From Chromatiaceae bacterium (GTDB lineage Bacteria; Pseudomonadota; Gammaproteobacteria; Chromatiales; Chromatiaceae): 64,000 bases of DNA. The DNA is taken from positions 1 through 64,000 of the forward strand of contig JALOTB010000005.1 of the NCBI GenBank assembly GCA_025458165.1, read 5' to 3'. Below, piece by piece: positions 52,637-63,388 of the stretch. The position numbers were made by a program, and so were the translations under genes. The notes beneath the pieces are model-generated. The model saw only the letters and a list, made by a program, of their open reading frames with translations, ran no database searches and was not told where the DNA came from. Within the stretch, counting starts at the first letter, position 1. Every line of letters starts with the position of its first letter.

Positions 52637-54436
52637 ATGAGCGAGCACAGTCGTATTGGGGTCATCCGCGACATCAACGGCCCCATCGTCACCATCGATC
52701 TCCCCGGCATCCGCAATGGCGAGCAGGTCAAGATCGGCGAGCTGGGGCTGTTCGGCGAGGTCATCGCGCTGAGCGGCCAGCAGGCGATCGTCCAGACCTA
52801 CGAGTCGACCGACGGGGTGCGACCCGGTGAGCCGGCGATCGGCCTCGGCTGGCCGCTGTCGGTGGAGCTCGGGCCTGGCCTCCTCGGTGGGATCTTCGAC
52901 GGGGTCCAGCGGCCGCTTGAGAAGATCGCCCTGCAGTCGGGCGACTACATCCGCCGCGGGTTGGACGTACCGGCGCTGGATCGCGCCCGCACCTGGGAGT
53001 TCGAGCCCAACGCCGAGCTGGAGCTCGGCGCCCAGGTCGGTCCGGGGACCGTCCTCGGCACCGTGCCCGAGACCCAGACCATCACCCACCGCGTACTGGT
53101 CCCACCGGGCGTCAGCGGCGAGCTCCAAGAGATCGCCCCGGCCGGGGACTACGAGCTCGAGGCGACCATCGCCCGAGTGCGCGGGGCTGCCGGGCAAAGC
53201 CATCGGCTCAAGCTCTACCACCGGTGGCCGGTGCGCAAGCCGCGTCCCTATGCCAAGCGTGACGACGGCATCTCCCCGCTGATCACCGGGCAGCGGGTGA
53301 TCGACACCTTCTTCCCCCAGTTGAAGGGCGGCAAGGGTGCCGTGCCTGGCCCCTTCGGTGCCGGCAAGACAGTGGTTCAGCAGCAGATCGCGCGTTGGTC
53401 CAACGCCGACATCGTGATTTACGTCGGCTGCGGGGAGCGCGGCAACGAGCTGGTGGACGTGCTCGAGACCTTCCCCCAGCTCGATGACCCCTACACCGGG
53501 CGCAAGCTGATGGAGCGCACCCTGCTGGTCGCCAACACGTCCAACATGCCGGTGGTGGCACGCGAGGCGTCGGTCTACGTCGGCATGACCATGGCCGAGT
53601 ACTACCGAGACATGGGCTATGACGTGGTGATGCTCGCCGACTCGACCAGCCGCTGGGCCGAGGCCCTGCGCGAGGTCTCCGGGCGCCTGGGTCAGATGCC
53701 GGTCGAGGAGGGCTACCCGGCCTACCTCGCCTCGCGCCTCGCCGCCGTCTACGAGCGCGCCGGGCGGGTCCAGACCCACGGCGCGGGCTCCGGCTCGGTG
53801 ACCCTGATCGGGGCGGTCTCGCCCCCCGGCGGTGACTTCTCGGAGCCGGTGACCAGTCACACCAAGGACATCATCGAGACCTTCTGGGCCCTTTCCAAGG
53901 AACTCGCCGACGCCCGCCACTACCCCTCGATCGACTGGGTCACCAGCTTCTCGGCCCATGTGCACACGGCGGCTCAGTGGTGGGCCGCCGAGGTCGACCG
54001 CGGTTGGGAGAGGCGCCGCGGCGAAGCACTCGCGCTGCTCGCGCGCGACGCCGAGCTCTCCCGCATCGTGAACCTGGTCGGACCTGAGGCCCTCTCGTCC
54101 GCCCAGCGCTGGGAGCTCGAGGGCGCCGCGCTGATCAAGGAGGCGGTACTCCAGCAGAGCGCGCTCGATGAGGTCGACACCTTCTGCTCGCCGCAGAAGC
54201 AGTTCGCCCTGCTCGATCTCGCCCTCGGCATCTACGACATGGGGGCCGCGCTGGTCGGCATGGGGGTGCCGGTGCAGGAGCTGCAGGGCCTGCCCCTGCT
54301 GGCCAAGACGCGCCGCTGCAAGTCGATGTACAGCAGCGAGCAGCTCGAGAAGATCGCCGAGCTCCGCGCGGACGTGGAGCAGGAGTTTGAGAACATCCGC
54401 CTGGAGTACGCCAGACAGGGGGAGCACGCCCAATGA
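52637..54436 (+). CDS. atpA: V/A-type ATPase catalytic subunit A, operon 2
   Basis: The 599-residue subunit has Walker A GPFGAGKT at 238-245, [36 protein letters not shown] and [20 protein letters not shown]. The A-type insert lies before Walker A. It overlaps B by 4 nt. It is closer to the standard family pattern than the operon 1 copy. Confidence 0.96.
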   Translation: MSEHSRIGVIRDINGPIVTIDLPGIRNGEQVKIGELGLFGEVIALSGQQAIVQTYESTDGVRPGEPAIGLGWPLSVELGPGLLGGIFDGVQRPLEKIALQSGDYIRRGLDVPALDRARTWEFEPNAELELGAQVGPGTVLGTVPETQTITHRVLVPPGVSGELQEIAPAGDYELEATIARVRGAAGQSHRLKLYHRWPVRKPRPYAKRDDGISPLITGQRVIDTFFPQLKGGKGAVPGPFGAGKTVVQQQIARWSNADIVIYVGCGERGNELVDVLETFPQLDDPYTGRKLMERTLLVANTSNMPVVAREASVYVGMTMAEYYRDMGYDVVMLADSTSRWAEALREVSGRLGQMPVEEGYPAYLASRLAAVYERAGRVQTHGAGSGSVTLIGAVSPPGGDFSEPVTSHTKDIIETFWALSKELADARHYPSIDWVTSFSAHVHTAAQWWAAEVDRGWERRRGEALALLARDAELSRIVNLVGPEALSSAQRWELEGAALIKEAVLQQSALDEVDTFCSPQKQFALLDLALGIYDMGAALVGMGVPVQELQGLPLLAKTRRCKSMYSSEQLEKIAELRADVEQEFENIRLEYARQGEHAQ

Positions 54437-55812
54437 GCGTCAAGGAATACCGTACCGCCGCCGAGGCCCGCGGCGGCCTTCTCATCATGCGGGCCACCCC
54501 GGGGGTGGCCTTCGGCGACCGCGTCCAAATCGAGGACCACAGCGGCACGCGCCGCAACGGCCAGGTCATCCGCAGCTCCGACGAGGAGGTGCTGGTCCTG
54601 GTGTTCGAGGGGACCGATGACCTCGACCTGGAGGACACCTGGGTCCGCTTTCTCGACGAGCCGGTCGAGATCGCCCTCTCCCCCGAGCTCCTCGGGCGCG
54701 TCTTCAACGGGCTGGGCGCCCCGCGCGACGACCGCCCGCCGATCCTCTCCAACATCCGCCGCGCGGTGGCCGGCTCGGCCATCAACCCCGCGGCGCGCAC
54801 CTACCCGCGCGAGTTCATCCAGACCGGGGTCTCGACCATCGACGGGCTGAACTCGCTGGTGCGCGGTCAGAAGCTCCCAATCTTCTCGGGCTCCGGGCTG
54901 CCCCACAACCGCCTCGCCGCCCAGATCGTGCGCCAGGCCAAGCTCAAGGACGAGGATTCGAGCTTCTCCATCGTCTTCGCGGCCATGGGCGTGTCCTACG
55001 CCGACGCCAAGTTCTTCCAGGACGAGTTCGCGTCCTCGGGCGTGCTGCGCAACGTGGTGATGTTCATCAACCTGGCCGACGACCCGCCGGTGGAGCGACT
55101 CACCCTCCCGCGCACCGCGCTCACGGCGGCCGAGTACCTGGCCTACGACCTCGACCGCCACGTCCTGGTCGTGATGACCGACATGACCTACTACGCCGAG
55201 GCCCTGCGCGAGGTGGCGACGGCCAAGGGCGACGTCCCAGCGCGCAAGGGCTACCCTGGATATCTGTACTCGGACCTCGCCGAGATCTACGAGCGCTGCG
55301 GGCGCATCCACGAGCGGCACGGCTCGATCACCATGATGCCGGTGGTCTCCATGCCCTCGGACGACATCACCCACCCCATCCCGGACCTCACCGGCTACAT
55401 CACCGAGGGCCAGATCGTGCTCTCGCGCGAGCTGCACAACCAGGGCGTCTACCCGCCGGTGCACATCTCGCCGTCGCTCTCGCGGCTGATGAAGGACGGC
55501 ATCGGCAAGGACGACACCCGCGAGGACCACCCCCGCGTCGCCGCCCAGCTCTATGCCCTTTATGCCCGCGCCCTGGAGACCCGCAACCTGGCTTCGATCA
55601 TCGGCGCCGACGAGCTCTCCGAGCGCGACCGCCGCTACCTCAAGTTCGCCGACGCCTTCGACGAGCGCTTCGTCGGCCAGGGCGAGGCCGAGGACCGGTC
55701 GATCGAGGCGACCCTCAACCTGGCCTGGGAGCTGATGTCGATGTTCCCGCGCGACACGCTCACCCGCATGAGCGAGACCGATCTGGCGAAGCACTACCAG
55801 GGGTCGGACTGA
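54433..55812 (+). CDS. atpB: V/A-type ATPase subunit B, operon 2
   Basis: The 459-residue subunit has LLGRVFNGLGAPRDDRPPIL, GVSTIDGLNSLVRGQKLPIF, FAAMGVSYADAKFFQDEF, TDMTYYAEALREVATAKGDV and MPSDDITHPIPDLTGYITEG. It has no Walker A, as is usual for B. The D gene follows after 13 nt. Confidence 0.96.
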   Translation: MSVKEYRTAAEARGGLLIMRATPGVAFGDRVQIEDHSGTRRNGQVIRSSDEEVLVLVFEGTDDLDLEDTWVRFLDEPVEIALSPELLGRVFNGLGAPRDDRPPILSNIRRAVAGSAINPAARTYPREFIQTGVSTIDGLNSLVRGQKLPIFSGSGLPHNRLAAQIVRQAKLKDEDSSFSIVFAAMGVSYADAKFFQDEFASSGVLRNVVMFINLADDPPVERLTLPRTALTAAEYLAYDLDRHVLVVMTDMTYYAEALREVATAKGDVPARKGYPGYLYSDLAEIYERCGRIHERHGSITMMPVVSMPSDDITHPIPDLTGYITEGQIVLSRELHNQGVYPPVHISPSLSRLMKDGIGKDDTREDHPRVAAQLYALYARALETRNLASIIGADELSERDRRYLKFADAFDERFVGQGEAEDRSIEATLNLAWELMSMFPRDTLTRMSETDLAKHYQGSD

Positions 55813-55825
55813 GCGGGACCTCGGC

Positions 55826-56446
55826 ATGGCACAACTGATCAAAGTCCCGCCGACCAAGAACACCCTGCTGCGGTTGAAGAAGCAGGTGCGGTTCCTTGAG
55901 GAGGGTCATGACCTCCTCGAGCGCAAGCGCGAGCTGCTCACCCGACTCGTCTATGAACGGATCGGCGAGTACCGCCGGTTGCGCAAGGAGGCCGAGCAGG
56001 CGTTGCGCGAGGCCTACCGCTGCCTGACCATCACCCACCTGCGCATGGGCAGCCGCGGCATCCACCAGGCGGCGCTGGGGGCGGAGCCGGCGCTCCGCGT
56101 CGACATCCTGCCGCGGCGGGCACTGGGCGTGGAGTACCCGGCGGTGACCGCCGAGCGCCTAGCGCTCAAGCCCGTGGGTCTGCTCGGGACCGACGCGAGC
56201 TTCGACAACTCGCGCGAGCATCTCGCGGACCTCGCCGTCCTGCTCGCCCAGCTCGGGGAGGTGGAGATCGCCCTACACCGCCTGATGGAGGAGCAGCGCA
56301 AGGCGCAGAAGCGGGTGAATGCGCTCAAGTACAACATCATCCCCCTGTACCGGCGGACCATTCACTTCATCCAGTCCGCGCTCGAGGAAGAGGAGCGCAA
56401 CACCCTGTTCCAGGTAAAGATCCTGCGCGAGCGGGCGAACGCCTGA
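55826..56446 (+). CDS. atpD: V/A-type ATPase subunit D, operon 2
   Basis: This is the 206-residue central-stalk coiled coil: KVPPTKNTLLRLKKQVRFLE at the start and KAQKRVNALKYNIIPLYRRT near the end. It is the last gene of operon 2. A hairpin overlaps its stop. Confidence 0.93.
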   Translation: MAQLIKVPPTKNTLLRLKKQVRFLEEGHDLLERKRELLTRLVYERIGEYRRLRKEAEQALREAYRCLTITHLRMGSRGIHQAALGAEPALRVDILPRRALGVEYPAVTAERLALKPVGLLGTDASFDNSREHLADLAVLLAQLGEVEIALHRLMEEQRKAQKRVNALKYNIIPLYRRTIHFIQSALEEEERNTLFQVKILRERANA

Positions 56447-56463
56447 CGGCTTGCCCCGCCGTC
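56445..56463. terminator. Hairpin between convergent subunit D and tlpA-like genes
   Basis: GACGGC and GCCGTC form a 6-bp stem with a 7-nt loop and touch both stop codons. There is no T-tract. Confidence 0.35.
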
Positions 56464-56989
56464 ACTCGCGTTTGAGTGCACGCACCTGATCGAGCAGGGC
56501 CGGGGCGTCCCACTCCCGCTCGCCCTCCGCCCGGTAGGCCAGCCTGCCCTCCGCATCCACCACGAAGGTGGTGGGGAGGCCCTTGACCGGCCAGCTCTGC
56601 ACCACCGTCATATCCACGTCCATCGGCAGCGGAAATCCGACCGGGTGGCTGGCGGTGAACTGAGCGATGGTCTCCGCGTCCTCACCCACGTTGACGGCGA
56701 TGAGCTCGATCCCCTCGGGCCGCACCTGCTCCCAGGCACGCTGCATTGAGGGCATCTCCTCCCGGCAGGGCGGACACCAGGTCGCCCAGAAGTTGACGAT
56801 CACGGGCCTGCCGCGGAAGTCGGCGAGCCGCACAGATTCGCCGTCCGGGCCCTGGAGATCGAACGCCGGTGCCGGCGGGCGCTCCGGCAGCGGTGTCAGG
56901 CCCTGATCCCCGCCGCCCGCGGCGAAGGCGCTGGTGGCGACGGCGATGCAGAGGCTAAGGATCAGCGTGGAAGCGAGGCGCTTGGTCAT
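56462..56989 (-). CDS. TlpA-family periplasmic thioredoxin
   Basis: The 175-residue protein has a signal peptide (TLILSLCIAVATSAFA) and a thioredoxin fold with the active site WCPPC at 71-75 (VNFWATWCPPC), KGLPTTFVVDAEGRL providing the cis-proline. It is expected to be a reductant of periplasmic disulfides, for example in cytochrome c maturation. It converges with V-ATPase operon 2. Confidence 0.92.
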   Translation of the reverse strand: MTKRLASTLILSLCIAVATSAFAAGGGDQGLTPLPERPPAPAFDLQGPDGESVRLADFRGRPVIVNFWATWCPPCREEMPSMQRAWEQVRPEGIELIAVNVGEDAETIAQFTASHPVGFPLPMDVDMTVVQSWPVKGLPTTFVVDAEGRLAYRAEGEREWDAPALLDQVRALKRE

Positions 56990-57289
56990 TCAGGCTCCGG
57001 GGTCGGGTGGGTGAGGCACGCGGGCCGTCGGGAGTCACTCGGCAGCGCGTCCAGAGTGGGTTGAGCAACGAAACCCATCGTGGTCGTGGTCGTAATCGTA
57101 ATCGGAGATGCCCCGGAACTGGGTCATGAGCGCCTCGATTCCTAGAGGCGCGAGAGAATCTGAGGCGCTGGGATGGCCGCGATAACGACAACGACTACGA
57201 CAACGACGATGAAGACGAGGAACGTGGATGTGTGACGGATCTATACTGCTCGCCGCCTCGCCCGCACCGAGCCCCGGCCGATCCAGACC
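56990..57289. repeat. Intergenic region with inverted CGTNNT hexamer arrays
   Basis: At 57076-57105 the DNA reads CATCGT followed by GGT/CGT/AAT triplets. At 57181-57211 the same kind of array is inverted (its complement reads CATCGTCGTTGTCGTAGTCG). Both follow a CGTNNT hexamer rhythm and could pair into an imperfect stem of about 28 bp over a 75-nt loop. No gene was recognised in the ~300 bp. Confidence 0.6.
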
Positions 57290-58654
57290 ATGAGTGTCCC
57301 GAGTGCCGCGCACGCCTTTCGCCAGCGCATCGAGCAGGCCGAGCTGACCCGGCTCCCCCGTTGGCAGCGGGCCGCCTTCCAGCTCGCCCGCCTCGGCCTC
57401 GCGCTCCACCGCGACCTCACCCAAGGCTACCTGAGCCTTCAGGCGATGGGCCTGGTGTATACCACCCTGATCTCGATCGTCCCGCTGCTGGCGGTGAGCT
57501 TCTCGGTCTTGAAGGGCTTCGGCGTCCACAACCAGCTCGAGCCCCTGCTCTTCAACGCCTTGGAGCCGCTGGGCGCCGGCGGTATGGAGATCGCCGGGCG
57601 GATCGTGGAGTTTGTCGACAACATGCGCGTCGGGGTGCTGGGGTCGGTTGGCCTGGCCCTTCTGCTCTACACGGTGGTCTCGCTCCTTCAGAAGATCGAG
57701 GGCGCCTTCAACGACACCTGGCGGGTCCGCCGCGCGCGCTCCTTCACGCAGCGCTTCAGTCATTATCTGAGCGTGCTGCTGGCCGGCCCGGTGCTGATCT
57801 TCGCCGCCTTCGGGCTGACAGCCTCCCTCGGCTCGACCGAGCTCGCCACCACCCTGACCGCCTACGAGCCGCTCGGGCGGCTCTCCGCGCTCGCCGGACG
57901 GCTGACGCCCTTGCTGATCGTCTGGGCCGCCTTCGCCTTCATTTACTGGTTCGTGCCCAATACCCGGGTGAATCTACGCTCGGCGGTCATCGGCGCCCTG
58001 GTGGCCGCTGTCTTTTGGCAACTGGCCGGCTGGGTGTTCGCGACCTTCATGGTCGGCGCGACCCGCCTCGCCGCGGTTTACTCCGGATTTGCCATCCTGA
58101 TCCTGTTCCTGACCTGGGTCTACGTCGGCTGGTTGATCCTGCTTGTCGGGACGCGCATCGCCTTCTATCACCAGCACCCCGAGTGTCTACTCGGCCCCGC
58201 CGGCCAGCGTTCCATGAGCCCCCGGCTCATCGAGCGCCTAGCGCTGACCATCGCGGCGCGGATCACGGCCCGCCACCAATCCGGTGCCGAGCCGGTGTCG
58301 AGCAAGGCCCTCGCCCAGGAGATCGGGACGATCGAGGAGCGGGTGCTCGCGGTCCTCGACCGACTCGACGCCGAGGGCATCTTGGTGCGCTCCGCCGAGG
58401 AGCCACCGCGTTATCTCTTGAGCCGATCGCCGCGGCACATCCGGATCGCGGAGCTGATCGATGCCCTACATCGCGAGGTTGAGGACCCCGGCACGCTGGC
58501 GCGACTCGACCGAGATCCCGCGGTCGCGCGGATCGGCGAGGCGTTGGAGGCGGCTCGGGGGAACGCGCTCGATGGATTGAGCCTGGCCGATCTCGCGCCG
58601 GCCCAGTTGGCTAGCGATCAGGCCGAGGCGAGCGACTCCCGCACCGGCCGATAG
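57290..58654 (+). CDS. YihY/virulence factor BrkB family membrane protein
   Basis: The 454-residue protein has about six helices in the YihY region ([40 protein letters not shown], then [30 protein letters not shown]). A soluble C-terminal domain from about residue 310 looks like a winged-helix plus helical extension ([20 protein letters not shown]). Its 3' end overlaps rnhB tail to tail by 37 nt. The function is unknown. It was once annotated as RNase BN, which is wrong for the family. Confidence 0.92.
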   Translation: MSVPSAAHAFRQRIEQAELTRLPRWQRAAFQLARLGLALHRDLTQGYLSLQAMGLVYTTLISIVPLLAVSFSVLKGFGVHNQLEPLLFNALEPLGAGGMEIAGRIVEFVDNMRVGVLGSVGLALLLYTVVSLLQKIEGAFNDTWRVRRARSFTQRFSHYLSVLLAGPVLIFAAFGLTASLGSTELATTLTAYEPLGRLSALAGRLTPLLIVWAAFAFIYWFVPNTRVNLRSAVIGALVAAVFWQLAGWVFATFMVGATRLAAVYSGFAILILFLTWVYVGWLILLVGTRIAFYHQHPECLLGPAGQRSMSPRLIERLALTIAARITARHQSGAEPVSSKALAQEIGTIEERVLAVLDRLDAEGILVRSAEEPPRYLLSRSPRHIRIAELIDALHREVEDPGTLARLDRDPAVARIGEALEAARGNALDGLSLADLAPAQLASDQAEASDSRTGR

Positions 58655-59196
58655 GAGCGGCGATGCTCGGGGCAGGGCCCGAGCGCGTGCAGGGCCGCGA
58701 GGTGCTCGCGCGTCGGATAGCCCTTGTGGCGCGCAAAGCCGTAACCGGGGAAACGCTGGTCGAGCCCCTGCATCGCCCGGTCGCGCGCCACCTTGGCGAG
58801 GATCGAGGCGGCGCTGATCGCCGGCACGCTGGCGTCGCCGCGGACCACCGCCTGCACCATACAGGCGAGCGTCGGGCAGTGTATGCCGTCCACCAAGGCC
58901 CGCCCCGGCACGATCGACAGCGCCGCCGCGGCCCGCTGCATGGCAAGCAGCGAGGCCTGGAGGATGTTGATGCGGTCGATCTCGAGCGCGCTCGCCTCCG
59001 CAACCGCCCAAGCGAGGGCGTGCTCCTCGATCGCGCGCGCGAGCAGCTCGCGCCGCTCCGGCGACAGCCGCTTGGAATCCTTGAGTCCGTCGATCGGCCG
59101 CCTGGGATCGAGGATCACCGCCGCGGCCATCACCGGCCCCGCCAGCGGTCCCCGGCCCGCCTCGTCGATCCCAGCGATCAAGTCCGCGTTCGTCAT
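58618..59196 (-). CDS. rnhB: Ribonuclease HII
   Basis: The 192-residue enzyme removes ribonucleotides from RNA-DNA hybrids. The [14 protein letters not shown] motif (9-22), [31 protein letters not shown] and [12 protein letters not shown] supply the acidic catalytic residues. The start overlaps the lpxB stop by 4 nt. It is the last gene of the bamA-to-rnhB operon, the usual gammaproteobacterial position. Confidence 0.96.
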   Translation of the reverse strand: MTNADLIAGIDEAGRGPLAGPVMAAAVILDPRRPIDGLKDSKRLSPERRELLARAIEEHALAWAVAEASALEIDRINILQASLLAMQRAAAALSIVPGRALVDGIHCPTLACMVQAVVRGDASVPAISAASILAKVARDRAMQGLDQRFPGYGFARHKGYPTREHLAALHALGPCPEHRRSYRPVRESLASA

Positions 59197-60407
59197 GTCG
59201 GAGGGGCCTCGGCCGCCGATGGAGGCAGGCGGGAACGGGCTCCAAGCCCAGGAGGCCGCGAACCTGATGGTGCGATCAGCCCCAGCACGGCCTCGGCCCC
59301 CCGCGCGGCGGCATCGCGCCGCAGACGCCGGTGCACCGCCTGGTATTCGGCGCGGATGGCGGCCACGCGCTGCGGATCATCGAGAAGGGCCAAGAGCTCC
59401 GGCCCGAGCAGATCCGCGCGGCAGCGCGACTGGATGAGCTCGGGGGCGAGTGCGCGGCCGACCAGGAGATTGGCCATGGCAATATGCGGCACCTTGACCA
59501 GGTTGAGCCCTTTCACCAAGTGATAGGTAATCGGACTCATCCGGTAACCGACCACCATGGGCCGGCCGATGAGCAGCGTCTCCAGGGTCGCGGTACCCGA
59601 GGCGGTGAGCACGCAGTCGGCCGCTGCGATCACCTCCCGGCTGCGGCCGTCGACCAGGGTCAACGGCAGATCCGGCGCCTCGCGGGCCTGGGTCTGCTCG
59701 AAGATGCCGCGCAGGGTGGCGTTGACCAGCGGGACGGCAAAGCGTAGCCCCGGCCGGCGCTCGCCACACCAGCGCGCCGTCTGCAGAAAAGTGGCCGCTA
59801 GGGCCCGCACCTCGCTCACCCGGCTCCCCGGCAGGAGCGCGATGACCTCGCCATCCTGGGGCAGGCCCAGGGCCTGGCGCGCCTCGCCCGCGCCGACCTC
59901 CATGGGGATCTGATCGGCGAGGGGATGACCCACGTAGCGCGCCGGGACGCCGCGCGCGCGCAGGAAGTCTTCCTCGAACGGAAAGATCGAGAGCATCAAA
60001 TCGACCGCGCGACGGATGCCCTTCACCCGGCCCGGACGCCAGGCCCAGACCGTCGGGCTCACGAGGTGGACGGTGGGGATCCCGGCCGTGCGCAGGCGAC
60101 GCTCCAGGCCCAGGTTGAAGTCGGGTGCATCCACGCCGATGAAGACATCGGGGCGCAAGGCCAGGAAGTGACGCACGAGCGCGCGGCGGATCCGCAGCAG
60201 CTCGCGCAGGTGGCGCAGCACCTCCACCAGGCCCATCACCGAGAGCCGCTCCAGCGGGACCAGGGTCTCGCAGCCGGCGGCCTGCATCTGGGGCCCGGCC
60301 ACGCCGACGAAACGGCTATCCGGCACCCGGGCCTTGAGCTCGCGCACCAACGCCGCGCCCAGGACGTCGCCGGAGGGCTCGTTGGCGACGATGCCGACCG
60401 TCAGCAT
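59193..60407 (-). CDS. lpxB: Lipid-A-disaccharide synthase
   Basis: The 404-residue GT19 enzyme joins UDP-diacylglucosamine and lipid X. The family runs from [20 protein letters not shown] through [76 protein letters not shown] and [14 protein letters not shown]. It lies 91 nt after lpxA. Confidence 0.97.
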   Translation of the reverse strand: MLTVGIVANEPSGDVLGAALVRELKARVPDSRFVGVAGPQMQAAGCETLVPLERLSVMGLVEVLRHLRELLRIRRALVRHFLALRPDVFIGVDAPDFNLGLERRLRTAGIPTVHLVSPTVWAWRPGRVKGIRRAVDLMLSIFPFEEDFLRARGVPARYVGHPLADQIPMEVGAGEARQALGLPQDGEVIALLPGSRVSEVRALAATFLQTARWCGERRPGLRFAVPLVNATLRGIFEQTQAREAPDLPLTLVDGRSREVIAAADCVLTASGTATLETLLIGRPMVVGYRMSPITYHLVKGLNLVKVPHIAMANLLVGRALAPELIQSRCRADLLGPELLALLDDPQRVAAIRAEYQAVHRRLRRDAAARGAEAVLGLIAPSGSRPPGLGARSRLPPSAAEAPPT

Positions 60408-60498
60408 CGCGCAGCGGTCCTCACAGCCCTGCCGTGGCTCGCGACGCCGCCAGCGCCCCAACGGGCCGGGGGACGCTGGGCGCGCCGCGCGGGTTGCC

Positions 60499-61263
60499 TC
60501 ACCGGAGGATGCCGCGGGTGCTCGCCGCGACAAAGTCCGCCATCCGATCGACCTCCGGACAGCCCAGCTCGCGCATGCCCTTGAGAGCGACCGCGCGGTA
60601 GAGTCCGGACCGGTAGAGGAGCCGAAAGGCCCGCTTGATTCGGGCGATGGTTGCGGCCTCGACGCCGCGCCGACGCAGCCCCTCGGAGTTAATCCCACTG
60701 GGGCCGGCCGGGTGGCCCGCGACCATGACGAAGGGCGGCACGTCCTGGTTGATCACCGAGCCCATGCCACAGAAGCTGTGTGCGCCGATGCGGGTGAACT
60801 GGTGCACGATGGTAAAACCGCCAAGGATCGCCCCGTCCTGCACCTCGACATGGCCACCCAGGGAGGCCGCGTTGGCGAGGATCGCGTGATCGCCGATCCG
60901 GCAATCGTGAGCGACATGGGTGTAGGCCATCAGCAGGTTGTCGCTGCCAATCTCGGTGACGCCACGGTCCTGCACGGTCCCCCGATGGATGGTCGAAAAC
61001 TCGCGCACGACGTTGCGGTCGCCCATCTCGAGGCGGGTCAGCTCGCCGGCGTATTTCTTGTCCTGCGGGTCCTCGCCCACCGAGGCGAACTGGAAGATCC
61101 GGTTGTCGCGGCCGATGTCGGTCGGCCCGCGGATCACCGCATGGGGACCGATGCGGGTGCCGGGTCCGATACGTACCCCCGGCCCGATGACGGCGAAGGG
61201 ACCGACCTCGACCTCGGCGGCGAGCTCGGCGCCCGGGTCGACCAGGGCGGTCGCATGGATCAA
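60499..61263 (-). CDS. lpxA: UDP-N-acetylglucosamine O-acyltransferase
   Basis: This left-handed beta-helix acyltransferase catalyses the first step of lipid A synthesis. Hexapeptide repeats (VEVGPFAVIGPGVRIGPGTR) are followed by FSTIHRGTVQDRGVTEIGSD, the catalytic His in MAYTHVAHDCRIG, and NSEGLRRRG. The start is unclear: TTG 61263 gives the usual IH.TA(L/I)V beginning directly after fabZ, and GTG 61287 overlapping fabZ is the alternative. No ATG is available. Confidence 0.95.
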   Translation of the reverse strand: MIHATALVDPGAELAAEVEVGPFAVIGPGVRIGPGTRIGPHAVIRGPTDIGRDNRIFQFASVGEDPQDKKYAGELTRLEMGDRNVVREFSTIHRGTVQDRGVTEIGSDNLLMAYTHVAHDCRIGDHAILANAASLGGHVEVQDGAILGGFTIVHQFTRIGAHSFCGMGSVINQDVPPFVMVAGHPAGPSGINSEGLRRRGVEAATIARIKRAFRLLYRSGLYRAVALKGMRELGCPEVDRMADFVAASTRGILR

Positions 61264-61265
61264 GC

Positions 61266-61700
61266 TCAGAAGTCCCGCGCAGTGCACATGATGTGGGCGC
61301 TCGCGGCGAGACGGTCGTCGACCCTTGCCTCTGCGTCGAACATCCAGATCCCCCGGCGCACGCTCTTCAGGCGCACGTCCAACGTCAACTGATCGCCCGG
61401 CTCGACCGGGCGTTTGAAGCGCGCCTTGTCGATGCCGACGAAATAGTAGAGCGCCTTTTCCCCCACCTCGTCCGGCCGCGAGGCCATCGCCAGCAGGCCG
61501 GTCGCCTGGGCCATGGCCTCAATGATGAGCACGCCTGGCATCACCGGCCGCACCGGGAAGTGCCCGTTGAAGTACGGCTCGTTGTAGGTGACGTTCTTGA
61601 CCGCGATCAGATACTCGTCGCGCTTGAAGTCGACCACCTTGTCGATCAGCAGAAAGGGATAGCGGTGCGGCAAGAGCGACAGCACCTTGTGGATATCCAT
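61266..61700 (-). CDS. fabZ: 3-hydroxyacyl-[acyl-carrier-protein] dehydratase FabZ
   Basis: The 144-residue hot-dog dehydratase shows [37 protein letters not shown] with the catalytic His, and [12 protein letters not shown] with the Glu. It provides acyl chains for fatty acid and lipid A synthesis. It lies between lpxD and lpxA as usual. Confidence 0.97.
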   Translation of the reverse strand: MDIHKVLSLLPHRYPFLLIDKVVDFKRDEYLIAVKNVTYNEPYFNGHFPVRPVMPGVLIIEAMAQATGLLAMASRPDEVGEKALYYFVGIDKARFKRPVEPGDQLTLDVRLKSVRRGIWMFDAEARVDDRLAASAHIMCTARDF

Positions 61701-61758
61701 CGTGGTCAAAGCTACCTCCAATGCCCCGAAGCCGCGGCGAGGCGGTGTCCCCACCGCG

Positions 61759-62832
61759 TCAATCCGACTTCTGCCCCAGTTTGTCGTGTTCCGGCTCGAC
61801 ACGCTGTTCGAGCTGCTTGACGCGCCGCGCCAGCTCGTCGAGATGGCGCAGGCGCGCGATCGTGCGGCGCCACTCGGCGCTCGGCATCGCCGGGATGCCG
61901 CTGCTGTAGAGGCCGGGCTCGGCGAACGATCGGGTCACCATCGCCATGCCGGTAAAGTGCACGTTGTCACCGATCTCCAGGTGACCCGCCATCCCCACCG
62001 CCCCGCCGATGGTGCAACTGCGTCCGATGCGGGTCGAGCCCGAGATCCCCGAGCAGGCCGCCATCGCGGTATGCGCCCCGATTCGGCAGTTGTGCCCGAT
62101 CTGGATCAGGTTATCGAGCTTCGCCCCGTGCTCGATGACGGTGTCCTCCAGCGCGCCGCGGTCGACCGTCGTGTTGGCCCCGATCTCCACGTCGTCCTCC
62201 AGTCGCACCCGCCCGAGCTGGGGGATACGCACCCAGCGCTCGCCGTCGCGGGCAAAGCCGAAGCCCTCCCGGCCGATCACCGCACCGGGGTGGATGAGGA
62301 CGCGCTCCCCGACCCAGCACCCGTCGCAGAGCGTGACTCGGGCGACCAGACGGCTGTCCGCGCCGATGCGGCAGCCCGCCCCGACGACCGACCCAGGACC
62401 GATGAACACGCGCGGGCCGATCTCGGCGCCCTCCTCCACCACCGCAGCCGCCCCGATCCAGGCGCTCGGATCGACCCGCGCGCCCGGCGCGACGACAGCG
62501 CTCGGGTGGGCCCCGCCGGTGACCTCGGCTGGGGGGTGCAGCAGGGCCGCGGCGCGGGCGTAGGCGAGATAGGGATCGGCGGTGACCAGGGTAGCCACCG
62601 GGCAGTGGGCGCGGTCCTTCTCCGCCAGGATCACCCCGGCGGCCCCTGTGCCCCGCAGATCCGCCAGATAGCGGCGATCAGCAAAAAAGCACAGGCTAGC
62701 GGCATCCGCCCGCGCGAGGGTGGCAACTCGGGCGACCCGTCGCTCGGCCGGCCCGTACAGCTCGGCACCCAGGCGCTCGGCCAGTTGTCCGAGGCTAAGC
62801 TGGGCGACGGCCGGGGTGCTGGATGGCGTCAT
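61759..62832 (-). CDS. lpxD: UDP-3-O-(3-hydroxyacyl)glucosamine N-acyltransferase
   Basis: The 357-residue enzyme has an N-terminal uridine-binding domain ([15 protein letters not shown]), a hexapeptide-repeat helix ([20 protein letters not shown]), the catalytic His region [20 protein letters not shown], and a C-terminal helix ([15 protein letters not shown]). It performs the third step of lipid A synthesis. Confidence 0.97.
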   Translation of the reverse strand: MTPSSTPAVAQLSLGQLAERLGAELYGPAERRVARVATLARADAASLCFFADRRYLADLRGTGAAGVILAEKDRAHCPVATLVTADPYLAYARAAALLHPPAEVTGGAHPSAVVAPGARVDPSAWIGAAAVVEEGAEIGPRVFIGPGSVVGAGCRIGADSRLVARVTLCDGCWVGERVLIHPGAVIGREGFGFARDGERWVRIPQLGRVRLEDDVEIGANTTVDRGALEDTVIEHGAKLDNLIQIGHNCRIGAHTAMAACSGISGSTRIGRSCTIGGAVGMAGHLEIGDNVHFTGMAMVTRSFAEPGLYSSGIPAMPSAEWRRTIARLRHLDELARRVKQLEQRVEPEHDKLGQKSD

Positions 62833-62850
62833 CGGGCGGGGACGCGCCGG

Positions 62851-63378
62851 CTACTTCGGCTGAAACTTCTGCTTCATCCGCTCGACCACGTCGTTTGAGA
62901 TGTCGATGCGCTTACTGAAGTAGAAGACGTCCTCACCGCTCACGATGAGATCGATGTTGCGCTCCTTGGCCAGCTCGGTGACCACCTCCTCGACCTGCTT
63001 GCCGAGCTTGGTGCGTAGCTCATTCTGGCGCAGGGTAATCTCCTCGCGCGCCTCCGACTGGGCGTACTTGAGGCGGCGGTCGCGATTGCGAATGTCGTTC
63101 TGAAGACGTTGGAGCTCCTCCTGGCTCATCAGGGCGCCGTCTCGCTCGAGCTTTTTCTGCAGCTCATCGAGCTCCGTCTGTTGGCTGGCGAGCTTCTGCT
63201 CGCGCTCACCGAGCTCGCGCTGTAGCTCGCGCCGAGCGGCCTCGTACTGGGGCGACTGCTCGACGACCCGATTCGGGTCGATCACCGCGACCACGTAGTC
63301 CTGCGCGGTGGCCGGGGCACCAAGGGCCGCAAGCACCAGGCCGAGCAGCGGCGCAAGCAAGCGTCTTGGCACCGGCAC
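62851..63378 (-). CDS. skp: OmpH/Skp-family periplasmic chaperone
   Basis: From GTG 63378 the protein has 175 residues: a signal peptide (LLAPLLGLVLAALGAPATAQ), VAVIDPNRVVEQSPQYEAAR, and long coiled-coil tentacles (QTELDELQKKLERDGALMSQ; REEITLRQNELRTKLGKQVE). It protects outer-membrane proteins on their way to BamA, encoded just upstream. A longer start at 63435 would overlap bamA and spoil the signal peptide. Confidence 0.92.
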   Translation of the reverse strand: MPVPRRLLAPLLGLVLAALGAPATAQDYVVAVIDPNRVVEQSPQYEAARRELQRELGEREQKLASQQTELDELQKKLERDGALMSQEELQRLQNDIRNRDRRLKYAQSEAREEITLRQNELRTKLGKQVEEVVTELAKERNIDLIVSGEDVFYFSKRIDISNDVVERMKQKFQPK

Positions 63379-63388
63379 GCGCCGGGGC

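Noticed and set aside
38383..56446. F-type or N-type ATP synthase
   Set aside because: Subunit content and order (C, I, K, F, E, A, B, D), the A-subunit insert and the two-domain I subunits are those of V/A-type enzymes.
57232..58482. Alternative plus-strand frame overlapping the YihY gene
   Set aside because: It is composed of Arg/Pro/Ala runs. The neighbouring frame encodes a clean YihY membrane protein.
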